Assembly: GCF_013375535.1 (NCBI RefSeq)
Contig: NZ_JABXJG010000003.1
Span: 682,001-746,000 of the forward strand
DNA length: 64,000 bases
Origin: Sphingobium sp. 15-1
GTDB taxonomy: Bacteria > Pseudomonadota > Alphaproteobacteria > Sphingomonadales > Sphingomonadaceae
Direction of reading: 5' to 3'
A program made the position numbers and the translations under genes. Positions 54,303 to 63,786 of this stretch are shown piece by piece. Position 1 is the first letter of the stretch. Each line of letters begins with the position of its first letter. The notes beneath the pieces are model-generated. The model worked only from the letters and a program-made list of their open reading frames with translations, was not told the origin of the DNA and ran no database searches.

Positions 54303-55838
54303 TCATTTGGCCGCCTGGACGGGATCGCCCAATCGCCAGGCATTGAGAGAGCGGATCGTCGCCTTGCCATTGCGGGCATAGGCGCTCCAGCGCAGCTTGC
54401 CTCCAGCGGGAAAAAAGCGGTCAGTGATCGTGGTTTCGCCATTGTCGGCATAGACCTCGACGATCGATTGATCGACCAGCAGGCGCAGTGTGAAATGTCC
54501 CCGCTCGATCTTGATCGGAGCGTTATGCCGATCTGGAAAGGCGTCGTGGAAATGCGGACCTGACCGCGTCCGATCGACGAACAACTCCTTCGCTGTCGGA
54601 TTGACGCCGATCAGCGTGCGATATCCCTGATCGTCGGACAGGGCGAATATGATCTGGTCCGCGCTACCCGCGTCGATATCCAGTTGCAGTTCGACCGAGC
54701 CGCCGTCGACGGGAAGGGCAATCTCTTTTTCCCCCAAAGCCAGTCTGTCCAGACGCACGGGATCGCGACGCAGGGATGCGACCTCCCGCACCGGCGCTTG
54801 CGCGATCCGGTATCCGGTCGGCGTCTGGCGCAGGGACACGGTGCGCGGCAGGGACATTAGGCCGCGGCTGGGGAATGTCGGAATGGCGTTGGCATAACGC
54901 CAGTCATTGGCCCAGCCGATCCAGATCCGTCGGCCATCCTTGACCGGAATGTCGTTCCATGACACCGCCGCGTAGAAATCCGCGCCATAGTCCATCCATA
55001 GCGGGGTCGTGCCCGATGTCGGGTCAGGCGTGAAGCGGCGGCCGTCGAAATCGCCGACGAAATACTGGCCGCCCGATCCGCCGCCGATGGCATTGTCACC
55101 CAGATTGATGCCCAGCACCCAGCGGGACCGGTCCGGCTGCCCTTCGACCGGCAATTCGAAAAGATCGGGACATTCCCAATTCTTGCCGCGCGCGCCAGCC
55201 GGACCGAACTCGCTGGCCTTGTCCCATTGATTGAGGTCTTTCGACGTATAGATGGCGAGCTTGTTTTCCACCGCCAGCACGACCAGCATGACCCAGCTTT
55301 TCGTTTCCGCATGCCAGAAGACCTTGGGATCGCGAAACTCGGTCGAACCGACATCAAGGACGGGCCTGTCGCCGGCGCGGGTCCATGTCCGCCCGCGATC
55401 ATTGCTATAGGCCGCATATTGGGCCTGGATCTTCGTCCTGGGATTGTAGCCGGTAAAGAATGCGACCAGCGGCGGCTTGCCGTTTTTGCCAAAGCCGCTG
55501 CTGTTCGTCCAATCGACGACGGCGCTGCCGGAAAAGGCCATGACATCGGTTTCGGGAATGGCGACCGGCAGTTCGGTCCAGTGCACCAGATCGGGGCTGA
55601 CGGCATGGCCCCAGCTCATATGACCCCAGCGATCGCCGAACGGATTATACTGGTAGAAGAGATGATATTCGCCGTCGTAGTAAACCAGCCCGTTGGGATC
55701 GTTCATCCAGTTGGCGGCCGGAGCAAAATGATAGACCGGCCGACCTGTTTTCGATGCATCCTGCGCTGACACCGCAATGGGCATCGCCAATGCAAGCGCA
55801 GCCGCCGCTTTTACGATGTCCATCATGTCCTTGCTCAT
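54303..55838 (-). CDS. GH32 fructan hydrolase (levanase/invertase type)
   Basis: A 511-residue glycoside hydrolase of family 32, which releases fructose from sucrose, levan or inulin. Signal peptide about 1-25 (AAALALAMPIAVSAQ). The five-bladed propeller has WMNDPNG (nucleophile Asp), FRDPK (transition-state Asp) and ECPDLFEL (acid/base Glu); the C-terminal beta-sandwich follows. The start at 55838 overlaps the transporter stop (ATGA). It should act in the periplasm, feeding the porter and fructokinase. Confidence 0.92.
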   Translation of the reverse strand: MSKDMMDIVKAAAALALAMPIAVSAQDASKTGRPVYHFAPAANWMNDPNGLVYYDGEYHLFYQYNPFGDRWGHMSWGHAVSPDLVHWTELPVAIPETDVMAFSGSAVVDWTNSSGFGKNGKPPLVAFFTGYNPRTKIQAQYAAYSNDRGRTWTRAGDRPVLDVGSTEFRDPKVFWHAETKSWVMLVVLAVENKLAIYTSKDLNQWDKASEFGPAGARGKNWECPDLFELPVEGQPDRSRWVLGINLGDNAIGGGSGGQYFVGDFDGRRFTPDPTSGTTPLWMDYGADFYAAVSWNDIPVKDGRRIWIGWANDWRYANAIPTFPSRGLMSLPRTVSLRQTPTGYRIAQAPVREVASLRRDPVRLDRLALGEKEIALPVDGGSVELQLDIDAGSADQIIFALSDDQGYRTLIGVNPTAKELFVDRTRSGPHFHDAFPDRHNAPIKIERGHFTLRLLVDQSIVEVYADNGETTITDRFFPAGGKLRWSAYARNGKATIRSLNAWRLGDPVQAAK

Positions 55839-57223
55839 TGTGCTGCTGCCGCCAACCCGGCGCGATTTGACGCAGTATGGCCAAGGTCCATGTCTTCCAG
55901 AGCGATGCCATTGGTTTCGGGCATCAACTTCCAGACGAACAGCAGTTGAAGCACCATCATCGCGCCGAAGAAGGCGAACACCCACCCGCCCAGGCTGGCG
56001 GCAAAGACCGGGAACACCCAGGTGATCGCTGCGGCCATCACCCAATGGGTGGTGCTGCCGAGCGCCTGCCCTTTGCCGCGTACGGTGCTGGGAAACACTT
56101 CGGAGATGAACACCCAGATGACCGCACCCTGTGAGATGGCAAAGGCCGCTATGAAGCCCAGCAGGCCCAGCAAGACCAAAGTTCCGTTCGGCTGCGCGGA
56201 TTCCAGTTGTGCAGCGACGAGGAACAGAGCTGCGGCGGTCGCGACCGATCCGAAATAGAGCAGGGGCTTGCGGCCGAAGCGGTCGATCAAAAACAGCGCC
56301 AGGATCGTGAAGAGGAGGTTGGTGCCGCCCACGGCCACCGATTGCAGCAGGGCCGTGTCCGCGCCTGCTCCGCCCAGTTCGAAAATACGCGGCGCATAAT
56401 AGAGGAGGGCGTTGATGCCGGACAGCTGATTGAACATTGCGATCAGGATGGCGCAGGCGACGGGCAGGCTATGTGCAGCCTGGAACAAGCGCGGCTTTTC
56501 GCCATGTTTGTCCCGCGCTGCCGCCTCCAGCATCTTGTCGACTTCAGCGTCGGGATCTGCAAAACCGAGCCGAGCCATGACCAGTCGCGCAGCATCGCTG
56601 CGTCCCTGAACCGTCAGCCAGCGCGGGCTGTCGGGCAACAGGAAGGTTATCGCCAGGAAAAAGGCCGACGGCACCGCGATGATGCCCAGCATCCAGCGCC
56701 AGGCGGTATCTTCAGGCGCGAGATTGGCAATGATGAAGTTGGACAGAAAGGCCAGCAAGATGCCCAGAACGATATTGAGCTGATTAAGCGCCACCAGTCG
56801 GCCGCGATAGGCGGCGGGGGAGACTTCTGCGATATAGATGGGCGTCACGACCGATGCCGCACCGATGGCAAGCCCGCCGAGGAAACGAAACGCGACCAGC
56901 GTGTACCAGCCCGCCGCGAAGGCGCAGCCAAGGGAGGAGACGACATAGCATAGCGCGATGGCGATCAGCATCGCCCGGCGACCGAAGCGGTCGGCAGGAG
57001 CGCCGGCCGTCAGCGCCCCGATTACCGTCCCGATCAGTGCGGACGCGACCGTAAAGCCGAGCGCTGAATCGCTGAGCGCGAAGCGCGCCTGAAGCGCCGA
57101 GGTGGTCCCGGAAATGACGGCGGTATCGACACCGAAAAGCAGGCCGCCAAGGGCTGCGCCCGCCGCCGCTAATATCATCGGGCGGCTTACTGCGCCGTCG
57201 CGTAACCTTTTGCCGTCAGCCAT
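55835..57223 (-). CDS. Sugar porter (MFS, GalP/XylE type)
   Basis: A 462-residue 12-helix sugar:proton symporter. Signatures: GGLLFGVDTAVISG, DRFGRRAMLI (loop 2-3), LPDSPRWL, QLSGINALLYYAP, DRFGRKPLLY and a terminal PETNGIALEDMD. It carries monosaccharide (here most likely fructose) across the inner membrane. Its start overlaps the fructokinase frame by eight bases and its stop overlaps the GH32 start, so the three genes are translationally linked. Confidence 0.9.
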   Translation of the reverse strand: MADGKRLRDGAVSRPMILAAAGAALGGLLFGVDTAVISGTTSALQARFALSDSALGFTVASALIGTVIGALTAGAPADRFGRRAMLIAIALCYVVSSLGCAFAAGWYTLVAFRFLGGLAIGAASVVTPIYIAEVSPAAYRGRLVALNQLNIVLGILLAFLSNFIIANLAPEDTAWRWMLGIIAVPSAFFLAITFLLPDSPRWLTVQGRSDAARLVMARLGFADPDAEVDKMLEAAARDKHGEKPRLFQAAHSLPVACAILIAMFNQLSGINALLYYAPRIFELGGAGADTALLQSVAVGGTNLLFTILALFLIDRFGRKPLLYFGSVATAAALFLVAAQLESAQPNGTLVLLGLLGFIAAFAISQGAVIWVFISEVFPSTVRGKGQALGSTTHWVMAAAITWVFPVFAASLGGWVFAFFGAMMVLQLLFVWKLMPETNGIALEDMDLGHTASNRAGLAAAAQ

Positions 57224-58211
57224 GCGCCTTCTCCTTCTGTACGGTCGACATGTCGTGCGCGTCCTGTTGCAGCACGCCCATGCGCCAATGAGCGGGCCAT
57301 TGCCGCGTCACCTCATGATAGGCGATAGCGAGCGCGCCGCAGAGACCTGCCGACGCGCCCGCCGTTGGCTGGGCAATATAGTCGTTTAGATCCAGATCCT
57401 TGATACTCGCATCATAGCCGGCGAGCTTGTCTGCCAGTGCTTTGCGTATCAGGCCGTAAATAGGGGACCGCTGCATGACGCCGCCGCCCAGAATGATCCT
57501 GTCAGGCCGCATGATGTAGGTCAGATTGGCGCACAGGCCCGCAATATAGTCCGCCTCGATTGCCCAGGCGGGATGATCGTCGGGTAATTCCGGCGGGCGA
57601 ACGCCCCAGCGCGCCATCATCGCCGGACCGCAGGCCAGCCCTTCCAGGCAGTCGCCATGGAAGGGGCAATGTCCGGCAAAATCGTCGTCGCCGGGCGCCC
57701 TTGGTAGGCGGATATGGCCTGCTTCGGGATGATTGGCGCCGCCATAGGGCGCACCGTTCACGATCATGCCGACGCCGATGCCCGTGCCGACGGTTACATA
57801 GCAGAAACTGTCCAAGCCCCTGCCACTGCCGAACAGTCGCTCTCCCACGGCGGAACAATTGACGTCCGTGTCGATCGCCACCGGCACGCCCAGCGCCTCC
57901 TTGAAATAGCCCACCAGATCAGTCCCGCTCCAACCGGGCTTGGGCGTGCTGGTGATAGACCCGAAGTCGGGGGCGGCGGGGCGCAACGACAGCGGACCGA
58001 AGCTGCCGATCGACAGGGCGGCAAGCGGTCCATGGCGCTCTATCGCGGTCTGGAAAAAGCGGGCCACGGCCGCCAAAGTCTGTGCGGGTTCTTCTGTCGG
58101 TATGCGGGCCGTGTCGAGGATCACCCCGTCACGGTCCGCGATCCCGCAGATGAACTTTGTGCCGCCCGCTTCGATGCCACCTAAAAGGCCGGTCTGTACC
58201 ATGATGTTCAT
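57216..58211 (-). CDS. ROK-family fructokinase
   Basis: A 331-residue ROK sugar kinase with the ATP motif GGIEAGGTKFICGIAD and GTGIGVGMIVNGAPYGGANHPEAGH, then the zinc cluster HCPFHGDCLEGLACG typical of fructokinases. It phosphorylates fructose to fructose 6-phosphate in the cytoplasm. AAAGG precedes ATG 58211. It is between the receptor and porter genes of the fructan operon. Confidence 0.9.
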   Translation of the reverse strand: MNIMVQTGLLGGIEAGGTKFICGIADRDGVILDTARIPTEEPAQTLAAVARFFQTAIERHGPLAALSIGSFGPLSLRPAAPDFGSITSTPKPGWSGTDLVGYFKEALGVPVAIDTDVNCSAVGERLFGSGRGLDSFCYVTVGTGIGVGMIVNGAPYGGANHPEAGHIRLPRAPGDDDFAGHCPFHGDCLEGLACGPAMMARWGVRPPELPDDHPAWAIEADYIAGLCANLTYIMRPDRIILGGGVMQRSPIYGLIRKALADKLAGYDASIKDLDLNDYIAQPTAGASAGLCGALAIAYHEVTRQWPAHWRMGVLQQDAHDMSTVQKEKAHG

Positions 58212-58245
58212 AAGAGCCTTTCGGGCGGAAGTGGATGCGGATGCG

Positions 58246-60056
58246 TCAGAAGCTGTAGGTCAGGCTGCCGCGAATGATCCGGCCGAACAACGGCCGGCCG
58301 ACCCCGCGATTGGTATCGCCGTTGGGACCAAGCAGATCGAAGAAGATCGGATCGCCTTCCGTGAAGGACAGCTGATTGGTGATGTTCGACACATGGAATT
58401 GTGCGGAAAGGCGGCTGCTGACATCGACCATCACACCGGCGTCGATATGATAATAGGACGGATAGAGCGTGACGTTGAAGTCCGCCGATTCCGAGTAGCG
58501 ATTGCCGAAATAGGTGAATTTGGCATAGGGTCGCACCGGCAGGCCGGTGAGCGGCTTGAGGTCCCAGCTCGGCTGGATATTGACCATGATGTTGGCCAAA
58601 CGGCGCGGACGACGACCATTTTCGCCAACCTCTACGAAATTATAGGCGGTCACCACGCCATCGGGGTTCGTCGATGCATTGACGATGGTATAGTTGGCGT
58701 CCGTCACCTTGGGATCTTGCAGCACCAGGCTTCCGCGAAGCTCGAAGCCGGGGATCGCGTTGGGGCGCATCGCCATCGACAGTTCCATGCCCTTGTTCTT
58801 GATGCCGCGCTGATAGAGTTGGCGGACAAGCGGGCAGGCGTTGATATTGGGTACGCCGGGCGCCGGCACCGCGCAGGACGGGTCGGCAAAATTGCGATAT
58901 TCGTTGATCTGCTGGCGAGGGTCGAACTTGTTGTAGAACAATGCCAGTTGGGCATCGAACTGACGGTCGTAATAGCGCAGGCCACCTTCATATTGCATGA
59001 TATGCTCGACCTGCTTGCCAGGGGCAGCCGAGCTCACGCGGAACTCGTTGAGATCCTCCATCGAAGGCAGGCGGAAGGAACGCGATACAAGGCCATAAGC
59101 CGCGAATTTGTTGGAGAAGGAGTAATTCGCCCCGACAGACCAGCCAAAGCCATGGAAATCGTCCGAAAGATCACGGCGATTGCCGGGCAGCGACACTTCA
59201 TTGTCGGCCGTGGTATCATTGGCTGAGCCGACCACGATATTGGCCGGCGTCAGGTCCGTGTTCACCACCCGGTCGTAGCGGGTGACGCTCGCGCTCTGCG
59301 TCTGATAGCGGATGCCGGCATCGACCTTCAGCTTGCCGCCCAGCGTTTCCCAATGGTCCAGCGCATAAATCGCCCGGCCATCGGCATCGGCATCGCTGAC
59401 ATAGCCAAAGAAGCCCGGCAATATGGCGCCATCGAGAGTGAGCGAGGGACCCACCGGGTTGCCGTTGGCATCGAGGCCGCGCAAATCCACAAGGGATGAA
59501 TCCTTTTCCATCGTAGAGACAAGCAAGCTCGCCTGGAAATTCTGCTTGCTCGAATAGGCCGAAGCATAGCCGCCGATGGTCAGGTCGTGCCTGCCCAGCG
59601 CCTCGAAGGATTTGCTGATCTTGAGATCGATCGATGTGCTCCGCGCCTTGGCCTCATTGATGAAAGGCAGCAGGAAGTTGAGATAGGTGCCGTCCGGGAC
59701 AGGCTGGCCATTTTTGAGATAGGTGGCGCCCACCGATCTGGCGCGGGCGAAGCTGTTGACGAAATTCTCACGTGTGCCCGCATAGGGCACGCACGTGCCG
59801 GACGTGCGATAGTTGAAGAAGCCGATCAGCTTTGCATAGGCGGCCGTATTCGTTTCGCATGAGACAGCGGCGTTGAACGCCGGCGAGACGACATCATTCT
59901 GGTAGCGCGCATTGTTGAACATCGACGCGTAAGCCGTGTCGTTTCCGGTGAACATCGCGTTGAAGTTGCTGGTGCCGCCGGTATGGCGGATGCCGCCGCT
60001 GACCGCCCAGCCGTCGCCGAACGTCTTGTCGATCTTGAACGTGAATATCTTGAAAT
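58246..60056 (-). pseudogene. TonB receptor missing its N-terminus (cut by IS6100)
   Basis: The barrel of a TonB-dependent receptor (about 600 residues) ending FGRIIRGSLTYSF. The frame reads NKFAAYGLVSRSFRLPSMEDLNEF and other long-strand segments. At 60056 it runs into the IS6100 end; the signal peptide, TonB box and plug domain are absent. It would have carried oligofructans over the outer membrane for the genes downstream. Not functional as it stands, and the operon promoter is lost as well. Confidence 0.85.
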
Positions 60057-60935
60057 GGCTCTGTTGCAAAAATCGTGAAGCTTGAGCATGCTTGGCGGAG
60101 ATTGAACGGATGGAGCGATGACGGATTTCAAGTGGCGCCATTTCCAGGGTGATGTGATCCTGTGGGCGGTGCGCTGGTATTGTCGCTATCCGATCAGCTA
60201 TCGCGACCTTGAGGAAATGCTGGCGGAACGCGGCATTTCGGTCGACCATACGACGATCTATCGCTGGGTCCAGCGCTACGCCCCGGAGATGGAGAAGCGG
60301 CTGCGCTGGTTCTGGCGGCGTGGCTTTGATCCGAGCTGGCGCCTGGATGAAACCTACGTCAAGGTGCGGGGCAAGTGGACCTACCTGTACCGGGCAGTCG
60401 ACAAGCGGGGCGACACGATCGATTTCTACCTGTCGCCGACCCGCAGCGCCAAGGCAGCGAAGCGGTTCCTGGGCAAGGCCCTGCGAGGCCTGAAGCACTG
60501 GGAAAAGCCGGCCACGCTCAATACTGACAAAGCGCCGAGCTATGGTGCAGCGATCACCGAATTGAAGCGCGAAGGAAAGCTGGACCAGGAGACGGCCCAC
60601 CGGCAGGTGAAGTATCTCAATAACGTGATCGAGGCCGATCACGGAAAGCTCAAGATGCTGATCAAGCCGGTGCGCGGTTTCAAATCGATCCCACGGCCTA
60701 TGCCACGATCAAGGGATTCGAAGTCATGCGAGCCCTGCGCAAAGGACAGGCTCGTCCCTGGTGCCTGCAGCCCGGCATCAGGGGAGAGGTGCGCCTTGTG
60801 GAGAGAGCTTTCGGCATTGGGCCCTCGGCACTGACGGAGGCCATGGACATGCTCAACCACCATTTCGCAGCAGCCGCCTGATCGGCGCAGAGCGACAGCC
60901 TACCTGTGACTGCCGCCAATCTTTGCAACAGAGCC
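60057..60935 (+). mobile_element. IS6100 (IS6 family), 879 bp
   Basis: Terminal inverted repeats GGCTCTGTTGCAAA (60057-60070) and its complement (60922-60935). Length 879, one less than the 880 bp I know for IS6100, in line with the single-base loss in the transposase. The 8-bp flanks CTTGAAAT and GATGATCT differ, so there is no target duplication: the copy sits at a rearrangement or deletion point. Confidence 0.9.
60118..60881 (+). pseudogene. IS6100 transposase with one-base frameshift
   Basis: Reads MTDFKWRHFQGDVILWAVRW, then WRLDETYVKVRGKW, LNTDKAPSYG and VIEADHGKLK, so the DDE residues are present. At 60692-60693 one base is missing from the expected CCGACGG, and the remaining ~60 residues (to TGA 60879) fall into another frame. 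This may be decay or sequence error; IS6100 is otherwise highly conserved. Confidence 0.85.
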
Positions 60936-61058
60936 GATGATCTCGATATCCGAAGGTTCGAAGGTGTAGAGCCGTGCCAGGCGGTCGCGATCGGTCGGGA
61001 TGGCGAGGATCTGATCGCGCTCGCGCTCGGTCAGGAGTTGATGCTTGCGCTTCGTCAT
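60936..61058 (-). pseudogene. Tn3-family transposase, first ~41 residues
   Basis: From ATG 61058 the frame reads MTKRKHQLLTERERDQILAI, then PTDRDRLARLYTFEPSD, matching the N-terminal domain of Tn3-type TnpA. It is cut off by IS6100 at 60935. It is divergent from the resolvase gene, the common Tn3-type arrangement. Confidence 0.65.
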
Positions 61059-61198
61059 GCCGGTTCCCGTCCACAAAAGGTCATCTGCGCCTATGGACAA
61101 CCATGAGTAAAGAGACATAGTATGTGGACGGATGTCGATGGGGCGAAGCGGCTGTCCTCCATAGCGTCCACAGAACGACCGTTTGGGAGACGTGCGGC
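61059..61198. other. Candidate res site of the Tn3 remnant
   Basis: The gap between the divergent tnpA fragment and tnpR holds three copies of GTCCACA or its complement (61069-61075, 61123-61129, 61166-61172). Tn3-type resolvases act at such multi-copy sites. Which bases form subsites I, II and III I cannot say. Confidence 0.45.
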
Positions 61199-61767
61199 AT
61201 GGGTGATATTCTGGGCTATGCCCGCGTCAGCACCGGCGATCAGGACGTTGCGGGCCAGACCATGCGTCTGGAGAAGGCTGGCGCCATCAAAATCTTCACC
61301 GATGTCATTTCAGGTAAGAGCATGGAACGGCCCGGTCTGGCTGAGCTAATCGCCTATGCCCGCAAGGGTGACACGCTGGCGGTGGTCCGCCTCGATCGGC
61401 TTGGGCGCTCGCTTGCCGAACTTCTCACCACGGTTGAGACGCTACGCGGTCAGGGCATCGCGCTCCTGAGCCTTGAAGAAAAGATCGACACTTCGTCAGC
61501 TGCCGGCGAGCTCATCTTCCATGTGTTTGGGGCCATCGCCCATTTTGAGCGACGGCTGATTTCTGAGCGAACCAGAGATGGTATTGCCGCCGCCCGTGCT
61601 AGGGCAAACAGCCTGGCCGTCAGCCGCTGGACATGTCCAAAGTGGATGCGGCCATCAAGCTGGTCGAAGCTCGTATCTCGCCTACCGAAGCAGCGCGGCA
61701 ACTCGGCATCGGCCGATCGACCATTTATCGCGAAATGCGTAGGATGGGAATCGAACGGCCCGCCTGA
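61199..61767 (+). pseudogene. tnpR: Tn3-type serine resolvase, frameshifted
   Basis: MGDILGYARVSTGDQDVAGQ has the catalytic Ser. Then VVRLDRLGRSLAELL and HFERRLISERTRDGIAAARA. At 61601-61604 one G is missing in AGGGC, so GKQPGRQPLDMSK and the terminal HTH (AARQLGIGRSTIYREM) lie in another frame, which ends at TGA 61765. The catalytic domain remains; the DNA-binding domain is lost if the base is truly absent. Confidence 0.8.
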
Positions 61768-62431
61768 TTAAGCGCCCGTCCGTTCGCATCGAGCGTTCGC
61801 CATGCGTTCTCGCTTAGCGTTGTTTAGCGTACTTTCCACGCTATGCCCTCTATCGGTAATGCGCCCGCCGAACGCATCGAGCAGAATTTGCCCGACGCCC
61901 CGCGCCGTTACCTGTCCATAGGGTCGCCCGCACGATCGGCGGAGCCGATCTCGCCGGGAAAGGCGCATTGCCGACCGCCGCGCGGCATAGACACGCCCGA
62001 CATAGCCGTTGCTCAGCCCGCGGACACGCGAGCCGGTATTATATTCGCTGATCGCGGCTTGGAGCGGATAGGCATGGCCGGCGGCGCTGGCGCGGCTGTA
62101 ATTGTCGGTCAGCACCCGAGCGCCTGCCCGCAGATTGGTGCAGGGGTCGAATACCGTCTCCGCCGTCAGGCCGAGGTGCGCGAAGTTCGCGCTGTTGATC
62201 TGCATCAGCCCGGCATCGAAATTGGCGCCGCGCTGCAGGAGTCCCCTGGCCGTCGCGATCGCATCGGCGGCATTGCCGGGCTGGCGACGCAAGGCCCCAC
62301 CCGAATTGACCCGATGCGGAACGGATCGCCCTCGGATTCGACGCGGATCACCGCCACCATCGTCTCGGGCGCGACGGAGGCGCAACAGGCTTGCGCAGCA
62401 ACGCCGCCAGAACCGGCCCCTCTAGCCCCAT
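61768..62431 (-). pseudogene. virB1: VirB1-type lytic transglycosylase, frameshifted
   Basis: ATG 62431 after GGAGAAGGG begins MGLEGPVLAALL. One base is missing near 62394, after which another frame reads SVAPETMVAVIRVESEGDPF with the catalytic Glu; one base is missing again near 62311, and the third frame reads VNSGGALRRQPGNAADA to GLMQINSANFAHLGL. Joined, this is a peptidoglycan transglycosylase of the conjugative type IV system. No other vir genes are in the window. Confidence 0.75.
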
Positions 62432-62545
62432 TGCAAGCCCTTCTCCCGTGAGTCTGATAATAGGATATATTACAAAGCCGAATTTGCGGCAATACGCATT
62501 GATGATCGGGGGGCTGGCGGAGCGCACCGCGTTCAGCCGGAATCG

Positions 62546-63217
62546 GTGGCGTCGCTTGCTGCCGACTTGATGCAGCAAGGGCGATTGCCTAGTTCAGTTC
62601 GGTCTCAGCGTCCGACGCGGCGTTCGGCATCATTCCACGACAAGCAGAGCGGACCCTTGGCCAATACTTTCCTGTTTCTCGCAGAAACGAACCTGTCGCC
62701 GTCGATAGCCGAGCAACGGAAAGCGTGCGAAGCCGCCGGCGACGTGATCGTGGAAGCCGGCAGGATCAGCTTTCTCGATTTGCCCAAGAAGCTGGAACAG
62801 AGCGGTTTCGAGCTGGGGCACGGCGACAGGATCAAGATCTACGATTTCACCTGTCTGCCGGTGAACACGGCCACGCTCGTCCGCATGTTGGTGAAGTTGC
62901 TAGGCAAGGGCGTCGCGATCGAGTTCAGCGCCGCCCTCATCGTTCTGGACCCCGACGGCGATAATGATGAGGCGTTGCGCCTGCTGGTCGCCCTCGACAG
63001 CCATTGGCGGCGCGTTCACGGCATGAAAACGCATCCGCCGCACATCAAGACCGGACGCAAGCCCAGGCTGAAGGCCGATCAGCTCCCGAAGATACAGGCG
63101 ATGCTCGCGGCCGAGGGTGCCACCTACAACAGCGTGGCTTCCGAGCTTGGCCTGGCGCGATCGACGGTGTTCGAGTTCGTGAAGCGGCACAAGCCCGTCG
63201 CGGCCGAGGCGTCATAG
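62546..63217 (+). CDS. Resolvase-like protein without obvious catalytic serine
   Basis: About 220 residues (start uncertain, GTG 62546 or ATG 62570). The part TFLFLAETNLSPSIAEQRKACEAAGD to IEFSAALIVLD has the sequence rhythm of a small serine-recombinase catalytic domain, but the serine of the YARVST motif is replaced by AETN. The end (KIQAMLAAEGATYNSVASELGLARSTVFEFVKRH) is a resolvase-like helix-turn-helix. It may be a DNA-binding regulator derived from a resolvase. Not named. Confidence 0.55.
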   Translation: MASLAADLMQQGRLPSSVRSQRPTRRSASFHDKQSGPLANTFLFLAETNLSPSIAEQRKACEAAGDVIVEAGRISFLDLPKKLEQSGFELGHGDRIKIYDFTCLPVNTATLVRMLVKLLGKGVAIEFSAALIVLDPDGDNDEALRLLVALDSHWRRVHGMKTHPPHIKTGRKPRLKADQLPKIQAMLAAEGATYNSVASELGLARSTVFEFVKRHKPVAAEAS

Positions 63218-63454
63218 CGGCGAAAGCAGGTCCGTTATCGGTATTTCGAGCGCCATCGAGAGCGCCGCCAGCTCGCGCAGCGTGATCTCCCGCGCCCGCC
63301 CGTGGAAAATGGCCTGCAATCGTTCTTCGGGTAAAGTGCTCGCGGCGGCCAGGTCACCAATTGTGAGATTCTTCTTATCCGCTTCTGCTTTCGCGCGAAT
63401 ATGAAGACTTGCGTAAACGTCGTTTACGCGCTCCTCCCTCTTATGACCTGTCAT
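63212..63454 (-). CDS. Small XRE-type regulator
   Basis: 80 residues with one helix-turn-helix (LTIGDLAAASTLPEERLQAIFHGRAREITLRELAALSMAL). It is convergent with, and overlaps the 3-prime end of, the preceding gene by six bases. A perfect 19-bp palindrome (63411-63429) lies within codons 9-15 of this gene, a likely place for its own binding. Confidence 0.75.
   Translation of the reverse strand: MTGHKREERVNDVYASLHIRAKAEADKKNLTIGDLAAASTLPEERLQAIFHGRAREITLRELAALSMALEIPITDLLSPL
63411..63429. promoter_or_regulatory. Perfect 19-bp palindrome inside the XRE gene
   Basis: GCGTAAACG and CGTTTACGC around a single T. It is inside the start region of the gene at 63212-63454. No alternative start lies downstream of it, so the palindrome is translated. 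Operator or mRNA hairpin. Confidence 0.6.
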
Positions 63455-63534
63455 GGCCTTGTTACCCGAACCTTATCTTGGCACTTGCCAGACCAATTGG
63501 CGCGATGGCCCTGTCTAGCGAAGATTGCACAATT

Positions 63535-63786
63535 CTAGGGGTTTGTATGAGCGGCCAACAGAGCAACGACAGTGGTTTGCAACCCTTTGGCCATATCCTC
63601 CAGAACCTCCAGAGTCGGGTTGGCCTTGGCTTGTTCGATAAGCGAGATATGCGAGGCTGCGATGCCGGTCCGCTCCGCAAGTTCGGCCTGTGAGATGGCC
63701 AGATCGGCACGGCGACGCTTGCAATTTTCTGCCAACAGTTTCGCTAGCTCTGACGCTGCCTCATCCAACCTCAAATATCGCGCCAT
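63535..63786 (-). CDS. Small XRE-type regulator (second)
   Basis: 83 residues: AENCKRRRADLAISQAELAERTG, then IAASHISLIEQAKANPTLEVLEDMAKGL, a standard phage-repressor-like helix-turn-helix. I start at MARYLRL (63786); the open frame goes on to 63855. AT-rich DNA upstream (63856-63960) probably holds its promoter. With the other XRE gene it may form a plasmid or phage control module. Confidence 0.78.
   Translation of the reverse strand: MARYLRLDEAASELAKLLAENCKRRRADLAISQAELAERTGIAASHISLIEQAKANPTLEVLEDMAKGLQTTVVALLAAHTNP

Noticed and set aside
57940..59226. 428-residue open frame opposite fructokinase and receptor
   Set aside because: Crosses two real genes of the other strand and shows no domain.
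60049..60943. 8-bp target duplication around IS6100
   Set aside because: Flanks CTTGAAAT and GATGATCT are different.
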